A DNA stretch of 64,000 nt from Hyphomicrobiales bacterium (GCA_900471485.1 UCEU01000016.1:203837-267836), one strand, 5' to 3'; counted from the stretch's first letter, positions 34,496-44,494 are shown. Notes: generated from the sequence alone by a model not told the origin. A program made the numbers and translations.

Positions 34496-34669
34496 ATGCA
34501 ACAGCTCGCCAAGTTCCTTACCGCCACCGGCCGCCGCCTGCGCACTCTCGGCAAGGTCATCGGTCACTTCTTCCGCAAAGGGAAGCTCGGTCTGAAGGTC
34601 GCGATCAAGATCCCCTTCTTCGTCGACATCGAGGTCAACTTCGAGACCGACTGGAACCGGCGTCCGTAA
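34496..34669 (+). CDS. small basic protein (57 aa)
   Basis: MQQLAKFLTATGRRLRTLGK followed by a hydrophobic strand-like stretch LGLKVAIKIPFFVDIEVNFE. AGGAGAA precedes the ATG. It is strongly basic at the N-terminus with an amphipathic character, so membrane-surface or nucleic-acid association is possible. No recognised family. Confidence 0.5.
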   Translation: MQQLAKFLTATGRRLRTLGKVIGHFFRKGKLGLKVAIKIPFFVDIEVNFETDWNRRP

Positions 34670-34713
34670 GGCGCCCCGAAAGGTGGAGCTGGCCCGCTCC
34701 GGCGGGCGGATCC

Positions 34714-35154
34714 TCAGCACCAGGGTTCGCGGCGGCCTGACCAGGTTCGCGCCAGACCTTCGGAGACCAACCGATCGCCGAGGCTTCTTCCGTCGCGGAC
34801 GAGTACCCGGAGCTTGCGGCCGTAACGATCTGTATCACGGCCGGGCCAAGCCTGGAGTTGGAATGGCCCCTCATTGACGAGCTTAATCAACCGTTCGGTT
34901 GCCTTGTTGCCAAGTGCTAGTTCCGACGCGCATTTCGGCGTGCTGATTTCGGGCGCGTCGATATCGGCAACCCTCACCTTCTGGCCGTTGATCCACAGCG
35001 TATCGCCATCGACAACGCAGTTGTAACGAGCCCCGGATGCACATTTAGGATAACCCAAGGTTCGCGCGGATTGCGCGGCTTCACCGTACGAAACAGGGGA
35101 GATGGCCCCTAGCAGAACAGCGGCTGATATGACGCCTGTCAGAAGTGATTTCAC
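34714..35154 (-). CDS. secreted thermonuclease (SNase-like) family protein
   Basis: I start it at a GTG (35154) with GGAG upstream, which opens a signal peptide (KSLLTGVISAAVLLGAISPV). The SNase fold follows: CVVDGDTLWINGQKVRVADI and DAPE (Asp and Arg of the active site), ATERLIKLV, and DTDRYGRKLRVLV with the second catalytic Arg. Such nucleases are exported and degrade DNA or RNA with Ca2+. They occur repeatedly on conjugative plasmids; a role in transfer is unproven. It overlaps the WGR gene by 4 bp. Confidence 0.8.
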   Translation of the reverse strand: MKSLLTGVISAAVLLGAISPVSYGEAAQSARTLGYPKCASGARYNCVVDGDTLWINGQKVRVADIDAPEISTPKCASELALGNKATERLIKLVNEGPFQLQAWPGRDTDRYGRKLRVLVRDGRSLGDRLVSEGLARTWSGRREPWC

Positions 35155-35459
35155 CGGATTGCTCCAAGCTTGATGCGGGTAGATTGAGCGCATTTATCAG
35201 ATTCGCCTGAGATCGCTGACCTCGTTCGATAGCCTCGGGCCCGCTTCTGCCGGGTGAGTTCGAGGAAGAGGGACACCGCATCTTTCTCCCGTTCGAAGTG
35301 ATGGATCAGTGTCTGGCCGCTGCTGCCGATCCGTCCCCATCGCCGCGTCAGGCAAAGTTCTCCGAATAGATTGGCGTCGATCGACATCGCATAGTAGCGC
35401 GCCATGTTGTTGGCGTGGTCCGTGCGTTCGACATAGAGCTGATAGGGCTGAGCGATCAT
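35151..35459 (-). CDS. WGR domain protein
   Basis: 102 residues from MIAQPYQLYVERTDHANNMA. The family motif LCLTRRWGRIGSSGQTLIHH includes the WGR signature, followed by AVSLFLELTRQKRARGY. WGR domains bind nucleic acid in PARPs and in stand-alone bacterial proteins that are frequent on rhizobial replicons. It precedes the thermonuclease gene in a two-gene unit. Confidence 0.85.
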   Translation of the reverse strand: MIAQPYQLYVERTDHANNMARYYAMSIDANLFGELCLTRRWGRIGSSGQTLIHHFEREKDAVSLFLELTRQKRARGYRTRSAISGESDKCAQSTRIKLGAIR

Positions 35460-35669
35460 GACCGAGAATCGCGCGTGATGAGTCCGCGGTCCAACGACAA
35501 ATATGAATCGGTTTCGCGTGTTCGATTCAATCTGGTGAAGCGTCAGAAACGTGAGGCGGCTTTGGGCGATCCGCCTTCGGCGTACGGCTCTATTCGCCAC
35601 GGCGAACGAAGCCCGCAGGCGGTCTCCGCCCGTTCGGGTCACGATCCTCTCGCTGCGCGGAGGCATGGT

Positions 35670-35867
35670 TCAGTATCCAAGATAGCCAAGGATATCCGCG
35701 CCATGATATTCCCCCTCCTCGTCTGCATGCGCGATGACCTCGCCAGCGGCTTCATCGACCAATGCTTTGTCATCTTCTCGGACGGGGGCTCTCACTTTGT
35801 GGATGCGGCATTCCTCGATCGCGTCTTCAGCCGTAACCTGTGCCTCACACGCTTCCCAATATCGCAT
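35670..35867 (-). CDS. small conserved protein upstream-adjacent to traG (65 aa)
   Basis: MRYWEACEAQVTAEDAIEEC and a C-terminal YHGADILGYLGY. The pattern (aromatic N-terminus, GAxxLxxLGY end) is found in short rhizobial plasmid proteins. It lies 18 bp downstream of traG and in the same direction, so it may be co-transcribed. Function unknown. Confidence 0.6.
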   Translation of the reverse strand: MRYWEACEAQVTAEDAIEECRIHKVRAPVREDDKALVDEAAGEVIAHADEEGEYHGADILGYLGY

Positions 35868-35885
35868 TACTGAACCCTCTCGCGG

Positions 35886-37829
35886 TCAATTCTGTTTGGG
35901 CGAAGCCGGGACCTCGCCGCGCTGTTGAAACCTGTTCTCCCCAACGCATGACTTCATGTCCGGACGACGAAACCAGATCGCGCGGCCGCATCTCAACGGC
36001 GCATTGCCTGCGGTGAAGACGATCTGCTCGTCCGCGCGCATGCGCAGGACCTCGTGCGGCTGGATGAGCTGCCTGGAGGCAAGCTGCTTCGAGCGAGTTC
36101 GTGACGAGCCGCGCGATTGGAAACTACGGCTCACCTGGTCGATCTCGACCGTCGTCGTCCCGCAGCGGCGTGATATGTAATCGGCTGTTTCCGGGTCGTT
36201 GATGGCGGCAAATGAGATCCAGCTGGCGCTCTCGAACCATTTGCTGGACGCATCACGTCCGCCATAGGTTTCCCGCAGCTGGCCGATGGACTGGTAGATC
36301 ATCGTGAGCGTGATGCCGTACTTTCGGCCGGCATCACGCGCCGTCTCCAGCACCCGCATGTATCCAAGCCTTGCGACCTCATCGAGGAGAAACAAGGCCC
36401 TTCCCTTAATCGCTCCATCCCGGTTGTAGATTGCGTTGAGGAACGACCCGATGATGACGCGCGCGAGGCCGGAATGCGTCTCCAATGTCTTGAGGTCGAT
36501 GTTGATGAACACGTCGGTCTCGCCATCGGCCAGCGCCTCGGTGGAGAAGCTCGAGCCCGATACCAGCGCACCGTAGTTCGCATAGCTCAACCAGTGCGTC
36601 TCCTTGATCGCATTGGCGTAAACGCCGGAGAATGTTTCCGGCGTCATGTTGACGAAGGCGGCGACATTCTCCTTCACGAAGGCGGACGCGGAATTGTCGT
36701 AGATCTCCTGCAGGCGCGCGCGCAGCTTTGGCTCTGGCTCCGACAGATTCGCGCGAACCTGCCTCAAAGTCTGGTGCTTCGGGTCCGTGTGGCCGGAGAG
36801 GCAAACGTCGGCAATCATCGCGGTCAGTAGCTGCAGACCGGATGACCGGAAGAAGTCATCGCGAACGCCCGTCGCGCGACCGCTGTCGCTTATGATCCAT
36901 GAAGCGACCGCTGCAATATCTTCTTCCTTGGTGGCGCCATGACGACCGATCCAGTCGAGCGCGTTGAAGCCAGAATCAGCGTTCTTCGGGTCGAGGACGA
37001 TGACGCGCCGGCGCGCTTTGCGCCGGTGCTCCATCACCATTGGCGCCACCTCATTGGATGGATCAAGCACGATAAGCGAGCCGCCCCATTTGAGAGCGGT
37101 CGGGACCGTCACCGAAGTCGTCTTGAAGCCACCTGAGCCAGCGAACACGATCCCGTGCGACGAGCCGAACGAGCCGTCAAAACACAAGAGCGGCGCGGAG
37201 CCACCCTTACCCCAGGTCGTCGGCTCACTCGGTCGAAACGCCCTCGTCGCTGGATCGTCCCGGTCGACACGATAGCGCTCGCCGATAACGATACCGCCGG
37301 TTTCCGCAAAGAGCTTCTCCGCGTCCTGCATCGTCATCCAGTCCGCTTCGCCGTGCAGCGCGCGCTTGCCCCGGATGCGTCGCGGCTCGCTTCGCGAGAA
37401 AGCCGCATTGCCCATCCTGGCGACGCGCAGGGCAAAGAATGTGGTGAGCAGGGCTGCGCCCGCTCCTGTGATGGTCGAAGGATCGGCATAGGACAGAAGC
37501 GTCCTTCCCATGGGGACTTGGCCGGCAAACGCCAGCAGGCGCGATCCCTCGCTGACCGCTGCGACGACGATCACGCCGAGACCGCCTGCGGCGACACTCC
37601 AACCAGCCGCCTTGACGTTGATCGACCCTCTCGTTCCGAACAGAAACATCAGCCCGCAAGCGCCGGCGAGCGCATAGGGCAATGCCAGCCCAATCCGCCC
37701 GAGCATCAGCTTTGCCTGATCGGTCGTTCCGAACGCCGAGAGCCACCGTTCGATGCCGGGGAGGATCAAACAAACGGCGATCATGGCAACGGCCGGAATA
37801 GCGGCAACAAGGATTTTCCTAAGCGTCAT
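35886..37829 (-). CDS. traG: TraG type IV coupling protein
   Basis: 647 residues starting at [20 protein letters not shown], within the last codons of traD. Two to four N-terminal membrane segments are followed by the VirD4/TraG ATPase: Walker [11 protein letters not shown] (229-238) and Walker [13 protein letters not shown] (about 478-489). It docks the TraA relaxosome at the Trb channel and powers DNA export at the inner membrane. Length and order traC-traD-traG match Ti plasmids. Confidence 0.93.
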   Translation of the reverse strand: MTLRKILVAAIPAVAMIAVCLILPGIERWLSAFGTTDQAKLMLGRIGLALPYALAGACGLMFLFGTRGSINVKAAGWSVAAGGLGVIVVAAVSEGSRLLAFAGQVPMGRTLLSYADPSTITGAGAALLTTFFALRVARMGNAAFSRSEPRRIRGKRALHGEADWMTMQDAEKLFAETGGIVIGERYRVDRDDPATRAFRPSEPTTWGKGGSAPLLCFDGSFGSSHGIVFAGSGGFKTTSVTVPTALKWGGSLIVLDPSNEVAPMVMEHRRKARRRVIVLDPKNADSGFNALDWIGRHGATKEEDIAAVASWIISDSGRATGVRDDFFRSSGLQLLTAMIADVCLSGHTDPKHQTLRQVRANLSEPEPKLRARLQEIYDNSASAFVKENVAAFVNMTPETFSGVYANAIKETHWLSYANYGALVSGSSFSTEALADGETDVFINIDLKTLETHSGLARVIIGSFLNAIYNRDGAIKGRALFLLDEVARLGYMRVLETARDAGRKYGITLTMIYQSIGQLRETYGGRDASSKWFESASWISFAAINDPETADYISRRCGTTTVEIDQVSRSFQSRGSSRTRSKQLASRQLIQPHEVLRMRADEQIVFTAGNAPLRCGRAIWFRRPDMKSCVGENRFQQRGEVPASPKQN

Positions 37830-38031
37830 CGGCAAATGCCTTGGCACCGAGTTCACTCAGGCGGGTTCGCTCCGCCTCGTCAGCTTTGATCCGCTGGGAG
37901 GCATCGATCAGTAGACCGAGCAAGAGCGCGCGTTTTTCGTAGCGCAGGCCTGCCTTGACGATCAGGCCGCCGAGCTCGATCTTCTCCCGCGCATCCTTCT
38001 TGCGAGCTTCAGTCGCTGTCATCTTTTGCAT
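37819..38031 (-). CDS. traD: TraD conjugal transfer protein
   Basis: 70 residues ending [20 protein letters not shown]. The segment [20 protein letters not shown] is diagnostic of Ti-type TraD, an accessory protein needed for efficient transfer, presumably in the relaxosome. Start at 38031; MTATEARKK nine bases downstream is an alternative. It overlaps traG by 11 bp and follows traC by 4 bp. Confidence 0.9.
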   Translation of the reverse strand: MQKMTATEARKKDAREKIELGGLIVKAGLRYEKRALLLGLLIDASQRIKADEAERTRLSELGAKAFADDA

Positions 38032-38035
38032 TCGC

Positions 38036-38308
38036 TCAAGTCTCCGCAGATTGGCCCACAGCCTCGCCAGCGCCGTTCGCCGGCGTGGTCGTGGGTTTGC
38101 GTCCCTGGACGAGTTTCGTTCCTTCGCGAAACCGGCCGGCGACCTCTTCGAATGCTGACAGAAGATCAGCCTCCTCGACCTCGATCTCCCCGATGCCCGC
38201 ACGCAACGCGATACGCCCGATGCGCTCGGCATCACGTGTTTCGGCCTGCTTGAGTTGCTCCTGCAAGCGAGCAATCTCTTCCCGGATTTTGGCGGTTGGT
38301 TTCTTCAT
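38036..38308 (-). CDS. traC: TraC conjugal transfer protein
   Basis: 90 residues from [20 protein letters not shown]. The helical N-terminus and [20 protein letters not shown] match Ti-type TraC, a small relaxosome accessory protein. It is the first gene leftward from oriT, divergent from traA. Confidence 0.9.
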   Translation of the reverse strand: MKKPTAKIREEIARLQEQLKQAETRDAERIGRIALRAGIGEIEVEEADLLSAFEEVAGRFREGTKLVQGRKPTTTPANGAGEAVGQSAET

Positions 38309-38377
38309 GGGTGCGGCTTCCTCGTTGGTTTCAGTCCGATCAAACCGAACCTTGCCCCCAATTTCCTCCCGATGGAA

Positions 38378-38395
38378 AGGTGCAACGTTGCACCT
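38378..38395. promoter_or_regulatory. tra-box-like perfect palindrome between traC and traA
   Basis: AGGTGCAACGTTGCACCT is a perfect 18-bp palindrome with the GTGCA-N4-TGCAC core of TraR-binding tra boxes. Ti plasmids have a tra box in the same divergent traA/traC promoter region. Confidence 0.6.
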
Positions 38396-38450
38396 CGCCA
38401 AAGCGCCAGCTTTCGGCGAATGATCCCGCCGTTCCGAAGGAGCGGATCCG

Positions 38451-38489
38451 AAGGGCGCAATTATACGTCGCTGGCGCGACGCTTTGCTT
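38451..38489. other. oriT (Ti/RSF1010-type nic region)
   Basis: AAGGGCGCAATTATACG (38451-38467) closely matches the Ti-plasmid nic core related to RSF1010. It is followed by the inverted repeat CGTCG-ctggcg-CGACG. It lies between the divergent traC and traA genes, where Ti plasmids carry oriT. Confidence 0.88.
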
Positions 38490-38561
38490 TTATCCCCTGG
38501 CGGGGCCTTCCGCTCTCACGAACAGTTTGATTTCGTTCGATCTTTGGAGCTCGTTCTCATC

Positions 38562-41500
38562 GTGGCCGTCCCGCATTTCTCAGTCAGCATCGTTGCCCGC
38601 GGCTCCGGCCGCAGCGCCTTGCTGTCAGCGGCCTACCGGCATTGTGCCAAGATGGAGTTCGAGCGGGAAGCACGAACGATCGACTATTCCCGCAAGCAAG
38701 GTCTGCTGCATGAGGAGTTCGTCATTCCCGAGGACGCGCCGGAATGGCTGCAAGAGATGATTGGCGATCGTTCGGTGTCCGGTGCCTCGGAAGCTTTCTG
38801 GAACAAGGTCGAGGCCTTCGAGAAGCGCAGCGATGCGCAGCTTGCCAAGGATGTGACCATCGCCCTGCCGATCGAGCTCACCGCCGATCAGAACATTGCC
38901 CTCGTGCGCGACTTCGTGGAGCGGCACATCACCGCCAATGGCATGGTCGCCGATTGGGTCTTTCACGATGCTCCCGGCAATCCGCATATCCATCTGATGA
39001 CCACCTTGCGGCCGCTGACCGAGGGCGGGTTCGGCGCCAAGAAGGTCGCGGTCTTGGGCGCTGACGGCAATCCTGTTCGTAACGATGCCGGCAAAATCGT
39101 CTACGAGCTTTGGGCTGGCGGGGCCGAAGACTTCAACGCTTTTCGCGATGGATGGTTTGCGATCCAGAACCAGCATCTGGCACTCGCCGGTCTCGATATC
39201 CGCATCGATGGACGGTCCTTCGAGAAGCAAGGGATCGAGCTGACACCGACCATCCATCTCGGCGTCGGGACGAAGGCGATCGAGCGGAAGGGTGACGCTG
39301 CGGAGGAGAAGGTCGCGCTTGAGCGGCTGGAGTTTCAAGAGGAACGCCGCGCCGAGAATGCCCGGCGGATCCAGCGCAACCCGGAGATCGTGCTCGACCT
39401 CATCACCCGCGAGAAAAGCGTCTTCGAGGAACGCGATGTTGCGAAGGTCCTCTATCGCTATATCGACGATGCGTCCCTCTTCCAGAACCTGATGGCGCGG
39501 ATCCTGCAGAGCCCGCAGACGCTACGGCTCGACCGTGAGCGTATGGATCTCGCCACCGGTATCAGGGCAGCCGCAAAATACACGACGCGGGATCTCATCA
39601 CCGTTGAAGCGCGGATGGCCAATCAGGCGATCTGGCTGTCGCAGCGATCCTCTCACGCGGTCAAACCACCCGTCCTAACGGGCGTCTTCACTCGTCATGA
39701 TCGCCTGTCGGATGAGCAGAAGACAGCGATCGAACATGTCACTGGTCCGGAGCGGATCGCCGCCGTCATCGGGCGTGCAGGCGCCGGCAAGACGACGATG
39801 ATGAAAGCGGCGCGCGAAGCGTGGGAAGCGGCCGGTAATAGGGTGGTCGGAGGCGCACTGGCTGGCAAGGCGGCCGAAGGCCTCGAGAAGGAAGCGGGCA
39901 TTGCCTCCCGCACGCTTTCGGCCTGGGAGCTGCGATGGGATCAGCAACGCGACCGGCTCGACGAGAAGACCGTCTTCGTTCTCGACGAGGCCGGCATGGT
40001 CTCGTCGCGGCAGATGGCGGGCTTCGTTGATGCTGTCACGAAGACGGGGGCAAAACTCGTCCTGATCGGGGATCCCGAGCAGCTTCAGCCGATCGAAGCA
40101 GGTGCTGCTTTCCGTGCCATTGCCGAGCGGATCGGCTATGCGGAACTCGGGACGATCTACCGCCAGCGCGAACAATGGATGCGCGATGCCTCGCTCGATT
40201 TGGCGCGTGGAAACGTCTCGGCTGCGCTCGACGCCTACGCGGATCGCGATATGGTGCGGACCGCCTGGACCAAGGACGAGGCGATCACGTCCTTGATCGC
40301 CGACTGGGACCGCGAATACGATCCGGCCAAGGCGACCCTGATCCTTGCCCATCGCCGTGTCGATGTGCGGCTGTTGAACGAGATGGCGCGCGGCAAGCTG
40401 GTCGAGCGAGGCCTGATCGAGGCCGGTCATGCGTTCAAGACGGAAGACGGGACGAGGCATTTTGCGGCTGGCGATCAGATCGTCTTCCTGAAGAATGAAG
40501 GGTCGCTCGGCGTCAAGAACGGCATGTTGGCGCACATCGTAGAGGCGCAGCCAGGGCGCTTCGTGGCCGAGATTGGCAACGGCGAAGATAGACGCCAGGT
40601 CGTGGTCGAACAACGCTTCTACACCAATGTCGATCACGGTTACGCCACCACGGTCCACAAGAGCCAGGGCGCCACCGTCGACCGCGTCAAGTTTCTGGCG
40701 TCGAGCACGCTGGACCGGCATCTCGCCTATGTCGCCATGACCCGCCACCGTGAGACAGCCGAGCTCTATGTCGGCCTGGAAGAGTTCGCTCAGCGGCGCG
40801 GCGGCGTTCTGATCGCCCATGGCGAAGCGCCCTACGAACACAAGCTGGGCAACCGGGACAGCTACTACGTGACGCTCGGTCATGCCGATGGTCAGGAACG
40901 CACGGTCTGGGGTGTCGATCTGGCGCGGGCGATGAATGAATCGAAAGCCGCGATAGGTGATCGCATTGGCCTCAAGCACGTCGGATCGCAACGCGTCACG
41001 CTTCCCGACGGCAAGGAAGTCGACCGGAATTCCTGGAAGGTCGTGCCGATCGAGGAGCTGGCGATGGCCCGCCTTCATGAGCGGCTTTCGCGCTCTGGAT
41101 CGAAGGAAACGACGCTCGATTACCAGGACGCTTCGCACTATCGCGCGGCGCTGCGCTTTGCCGAGGCACGTGGCCTCCATCTCATGAATGTCGTCCGCAC
41201 GATTGCCCACGACCGGCTCCAATGGACCGTCGGTCAATCGTCGAAACTCGCCGAGCTTGGCGCACGCCTTGCCGCCGCAGCCGTGAAGCTCGGCCTTGTC
41301 GGAGCGAAGTCGACCGCGTCGACACCGTTTGCAATCAAGGAGGTAAAGCCCATGGTCTCTGGTACGACGACCTTCCCCAGATCGATCGCTCCGGCGGTCG
41401 AAGACAGGCTCTCGGCCGACCCCGCCCTCAATGACCGCTGGCAGGAGGTTTCCGCTCGCTTCCATTACGTCTTTGCGGATCCGCAGGCCGCCTTCAAGGC

Positions 41501-42143
41501 GGTCAATGTCGACGCCATGCTGACGAATGAGACGGTTGCCGCAACGACACTTATGCGGATTGCCGAGCGGCCGGAAAGCTTCGGCGCGCTGAAGGGCAAG
41601 ACTGGCCTGTTTGCGGGCAGCGCCGAAAAGCATGCGCGCGATACAGCTATCCTCAACGCGCCGGCTCTCGCCCGCGATCTGCAGGGCTTCATCGCGCAAC
41701 GCGCGGAGGCTACCAGCCGCTATGAGGACGAGGAACGCGCGCTCCGCACCAAGCTCTCGCTCGATATCCCTGCCCTCTCAGCATCCGCAAAGCAGGTGCT
41801 CGAGCGCGTGCGCGATGCGATCGATCGAAACGACATCCCCGCTGGTCTCGAGTTTGCCCTGGCGGACAAAATGGTGAAGGCCGAGCTCGAAGGATTTGCC
41901 AAGGTGGTGTCGGAGCGCTTCGGAGAAAGAACCTTCCTGCCACTCGCGGCAAAGACCGCGGACGGCAAGGCGTTCGGGGCAGCGTCCGCGGGAATGCAGC
42001 CGGTCCAGAAACAAGAGCTGCGGTCGGCCTGGAACACGATCCGGACGGTTCAGCAACTGGCTGCGCATGAGCGGACAGCCGTGGCGCTCAAGCAGGCGGA
42101 AACCCTGCGCCAAACCCAAACGAAAGGGTTGTCGCTGAAATGA
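38562..42143 (+). CDS. traA: TraA relaxase-helicase
   Basis: 1,193 residues from the GTG at 38562 (AVPHFSVSIVARGSGRSALL). The MOBQ relaxase domain occupies about 1-250 with the metal-binding NPHIHLMTTLRP. A RecD2-like helicase has Walker A GRAGAGKT (404-411), DEAGM at about 475 and TTVHKSQGATVDR near 700. A Ti-type C-terminal domain follows. TraA nicks oriT, stays bound to the 5' end and unwinds the strand. The start was chosen by family resemblance; an upstream in-frame extension exists. Confidence 0.93.
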   Translation: MAVPHFSVSIVARGSGRSALLSAAYRHCAKMEFEREARTIDYSRKQGLLHEEFVIPEDAPEWLQEMIGDRSVSGASEAFWNKVEAFEKRSDAQLAKDVTIALPIELTADQNIALVRDFVERHITANGMVADWVFHDAPGNPHIHLMTTLRPLTEGGFGAKKVAVLGADGNPVRNDAGKIVYELWAGGAEDFNAFRDGWFAIQNQHLALAGLDIRIDGRSFEKQGIELTPTIHLGVGTKAIERKGDAAEEKVALERLEFQEERRAENARRIQRNPEIVLDLITREKSVFEERDVAKVLYRYIDDASLFQNLMARILQSPQTLRLDRERMDLATGIRAAAKYTTRDLITVEARMANQAIWLSQRSSHAVKPPVLTGVFTRHDRLSDEQKTAIEHVTGPERIAAVIGRAGAGKTTMMKAAREAWEAAGNRVVGGALAGKAAEGLEKEAGIASRTLSAWELRWDQQRDRLDEKTVFVLDEAGMVSSRQMAGFVDAVTKTGAKLVLIGDPEQLQPIEAGAAFRAIAERIGYAELGTIYRQREQWMRDASLDLARGNVSAALDAYADRDMVRTAWTKDEAITSLIADWDREYDPAKATLILAHRRVDVRLLNEMARGKLVERGLIEAGHAFKTEDGTRHFAAGDQIVFLKNEGSLGVKNGMLAHIVEAQPGRFVAEIGNGEDRRQVVVEQRFYTNVDHGYATTVHKSQGATVDRVKFLASSTLDRHLAYVAMTRHRETAELYVGLEEFAQRRGGVLIAHGEAPYEHKLGNRDSYYVTLGHADGQERTVWGVDLARAMNESKAAIGDRIGLKHVGSQRVTLPDGKEVDRNSWKVVPIEELAMARLHERLSRSGSKETTLDYQDASHYRAALRFAEARGLHLMNVVRTIAHDRLQWTVGQSSKLAELGARLAAAAVKLGLVGAKSTASTPFAIKEVKPMVSGTTTFPRSIAPAVEDRLSADPALNDRWQEVSARFHYVFADPQAAFKAVNVDAMLTNETVAATTLMRIAERPESFGALKGKTGLFAGSAEKHARDTAILNAPALARDLQGFIAQRAEATSRYEDEERALRTKLSLDIPALSASAKQVLERVRDAIDRNDIPAGLEFALADKMVKAELEGFAKVVSERFGERTFLPLAAKTADGKAFGAASAGMQPVQKQELRSAWNTIRTVQQLAAHERTAVALKQAETLRQTQTKGLSLK

Positions 42144-42706
42144 TGTCACACGAAAAACCCACTCCTGCCATAGCGCGCCAAAGGCGCCCTGCCCTCGCCC
42201 TGATCGCTTCCTCATGTGGTGTTGCCCTTGCACTGATTGCTGGCGGCGCCGTCGGCGGCCTGCGGATCAACACCACGCCCAGCGAGCCGCTTGGTCTATG
42301 GCGTATCGCACGCCTTGATCGTCCGGTTCACGTCGGCGACATGGTGTTCGTTTGCCCGCCTGAGATCGAAGCTGTCTCTGAGGGTTTCGCGCGAGGCTAC
42401 CTTCGCGCGGGCCTATGCCCGGGCGGGTTTGGTCCGCTCATTAAGACCGTGGCGGCGATTGCCGGTCAACGCATTGATGTCGCCGGCGACGTCATGATCG
42501 ATGGGCGGCCGATCGAAAGCTCTAATCTCGTATCTCGGGACGGCCAAGGACGACCTCTGCGCCCGTATGTGGGAGGGACGATTCCGGCCGGCTTCCTGTT
42601 CCTGCACTCACCGTTTCCCGGGTCCTGGGACTCGCGATACTTCGGGCCGGTCCCTGCGTCTGGTGTCCTTGGTTTTGCAAAGCAGGTGCTGACCTATGCG
42701 CCCTGA
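42140..42706 (+). CDS. traF: TraF conjugative transfer signal peptidase
   Basis: About 188 residues with one N-terminal membrane segment. The S26 peptidase signature Ser is in NTTPSEPLGLWRI and the Lys in PLIKTVAAIAG. In related systems TraF matures and cyclises the pilin TrbC. The ATG overlaps the traA stop (ATGATG). Confidence 0.9.
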   Translation: MMSHEKPTPAIARQRRPALALIASSCGVALALIAGGAVGGLRINTTPSEPLGLWRIARLDRPVHVGDMVFVCPPEIEAVSEGFARGYLRAGLCPGGFGPLIKTVAAIAGQRIDVAGDVMIDGRPIESSNLVSRDGQGRPLRPYVGGTIPAGFLFLHSPFPGSWDSRYFGPVPASGVLGFAKQVLTYAP

Positions 42707-43862
42707 TTGGATTCAACCATTTGCCCTCGCGCTGGCTTCTTACACGACTGGGTACATTGCCTGGAGCGGACACGCATTGGCGCTTCCCGCAGCAGTCGCG
42801 TTTCCGGCGCTCTGGTCTCTGGCGCGCAGTCGCCGCACCGCTAGTCTTGTTTCCGCCGCCTATTTTCTGGCGGCGTCGCGTGGCCTGCCGCAAGGCGTGG
42901 CTGCCTTTTATCAATCCGACATCTGGCCGGGACTGATCTTGTGGATCGTCGCGTCAAGTGGCTTTGTTGTCGTCCACGCCGCCGTGTGGTCGCGCCAGTC
43001 TGGGGGTTGGAAGGCCCTGCGATATCTGGTGGCGATGATCCTTATGGCCCTTCCGCCATTCGGCATTGTCGGCTGGGCCCATCCGGTCACTGCGGCAGGC
43101 ATTCTTTTTCCAGGGTGGGGATGGTCAGGGCTTGCGGCAGTGACAGCCGGTCTCGCGATCATGACGACGCAATATAGACCGGCTGCAGCCATCACCCTCG
43201 TAGGTTTCTGGCTCTGGTCCGCCGCATTCTGGACCACTCCCGACATAGGGCGTGGGTGGCAGGGCGTCGACCTTCAGCTCGGAAATAGTCTGGGTCGAAA
43301 TAACAGTCTTGCTCGCCATAGTGACCTTGTTGCAACTCTGCGGTCAGCGCGTCGCCCCGACACTGCCTACATGCTCCTGCCTGAAAGCGCGCTCGCGTTT
43401 TGGACGCCATCGGTCGAAAGGCTTTGGCAGCAGCACCTAGTCGGTAGCGATCTGAGCGTCATCGCCGGGGCGGCTGTCGTTGATCACGATGGATACGACA
43501 ATGTGCTTGTTCGCGTCTCTTCCACCGAAAGCGAGATCCTCTACCGCCAACGTATGCCGGTGCCTGGCTCGATGTGGCAGCCTTGGTTGCCTCTGATTGG
43601 AAGGAGCCGCGGAGCCCGAGCGAACTTCTTTGCAAATCCGATCGTGTCCGTTGGCGGCCAGCGCGTGGCTCCGCTCATCTGCTACGAGCAGCTGATCATC
43701 TGGCCCGTTCTGCAGTCGATGCTCCATGATCCATACCTCATCATCGCCGTCGGAAACGACTGGTGGACCAAGGGGACATCCATCGTCGCCATTCAGCGCA
43801 TCAGCACGCAAGCCTGGGCACGGCTGTTCGGTAAACCTCTCGTGATGTCCTTCAACACCTGA
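42696..43862 (+). CDS. traB: TraB conjugal transfer protein
   Basis: 388 residues. The N-terminal half has several membrane segments; the C-terminal half is nitrilase-like with Glu in MLLPESALAF and Cys in PLICYEQLIIW. This resembles apolipoprotein N-acyltransferases in layout and Ti-plasmid TraB in sequence. It overlaps traF by 11 bp. The precise role in transfer is unclear. Confidence 0.88.
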   Translation: MRPDWIQPFALALASYTTGYIAWSGHALALPAAVAFPALWSLARSRRTASLVSAAYFLAASRGLPQGVAAFYQSDIWPGLILWIVASSGFVVVHAAVWSRQSGGWKALRYLVAMILMALPPFGIVGWAHPVTAAGILFPGWGWSGLAAVTAGLAIMTTQYRPAAAITLVGFWLWSAAFWTTPDIGRGWQGVDLQLGNSLGRNNSLARHSDLVATLRSARRPDTAYMLLPESALAFWTPSVERLWQQHLVGSDLSVIAGAAVVDHDGYDNVLVRVSSTESEILYRQRMPVPGSMWQPWLPLIGRSRGARANFFANPIVSVGGQRVAPLICYEQLIIWPVLQSMLHDPYLIIAVGNDWWTKGTSIVAIQRISTQAWARLFGKPLVMSFNT

Positions 43863-43876
43863 TCTGGAGAAAGACC

Positions 43877-44494
43877 ATGGACGCTGCTCTTATCGCGAAA
43901 TGCGCCGACCCAAGCCTTGCCCCCGCTATCGTCGAACAGTTCATTTCCGCCGTCGGTTCCGACGATCCGCTGGCCGTAACCGTGAAGGCGGATGGCCGGC
44001 TGGTTCTCATCCCCAAGCCTGGCTCGCCCGACGAGGCGATGGCTGTGGTCAAGGACTATGTCGGTCATGCCATCGTTCGCGTCGGCATCACCCAATTTCC
44101 CGCGGGCGTTGGTGTTGGCGACCCGTCACAGCTTCAGCCAGACATGTTCGACGCCTGCTCGAACTTGCGGACGGGGACCGGCATATTTGCAAAGGTCGCC
44201 CGCATCGTCACCAAATGGTATGGCCGCCCCACAAATAGCGAGCTCCTTTCGCAATTGGTCGATGATGCGATCTACGCTTGGAAGACAGGAACCTTCGAGG
44301 GCGACAACGTGTTCCGAGCCAACGATCCCGGTGGTCCGACCTTCATGAATAAAAGCTCAGAAAAGCCGGCTGATGATGGTGAACCCGCGGCGCCTCCACC
44401 CGAAAGTGAAAATAGATCACAATCAGACGAGCCGGGTAAGGCCGCGGAGGCAGGAATAAGGATCGACATTTCGCGGATAGGCGGAGGTAGATAA
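43877..44494 (+). CDS. traH: TraH conjugal transfer protein
   Basis: 205 residues: ALIAKCADPSLAPAIVEQFI, DDPLAVTVKADGRLVLIPKP and GITQFPAGVGVGDPSQL match Ti-type TraH. The end is disordered and acidic. Last gene of traAFBH, 14 bp after traB. Role in transfer is accessory. Confidence 0.88.
   Translation: MDAALIAKCADPSLAPAIVEQFISAVGSDDPLAVTVKADGRLVLIPKPGSPDEAMAVVKDYVGHAIVRVGITQFPAGVGVGDPSQLQPDMFDACSNLRTGTGIFAKVARIVTKWYGRPTNSELLSQLVDDAIYAWKTGTFEGDNVFRANDPGGPTFMNKSSEKPADDGEPAAPPPESENRSQSDEPGKAAEAGIRIDISRIGGGR

Noticed and set aside
36474..37889. Open frames on the plus strand across traG
   Set aside because: They lie opposite the well-supported coupling-protein gene and have no protein-like features.
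39675..41699. 674-codon open frame antisense to traA
   Set aside because: It mirrors the codon pattern of the clear relaxase-helicase gene; no ribosome binding site or recognisable domain.
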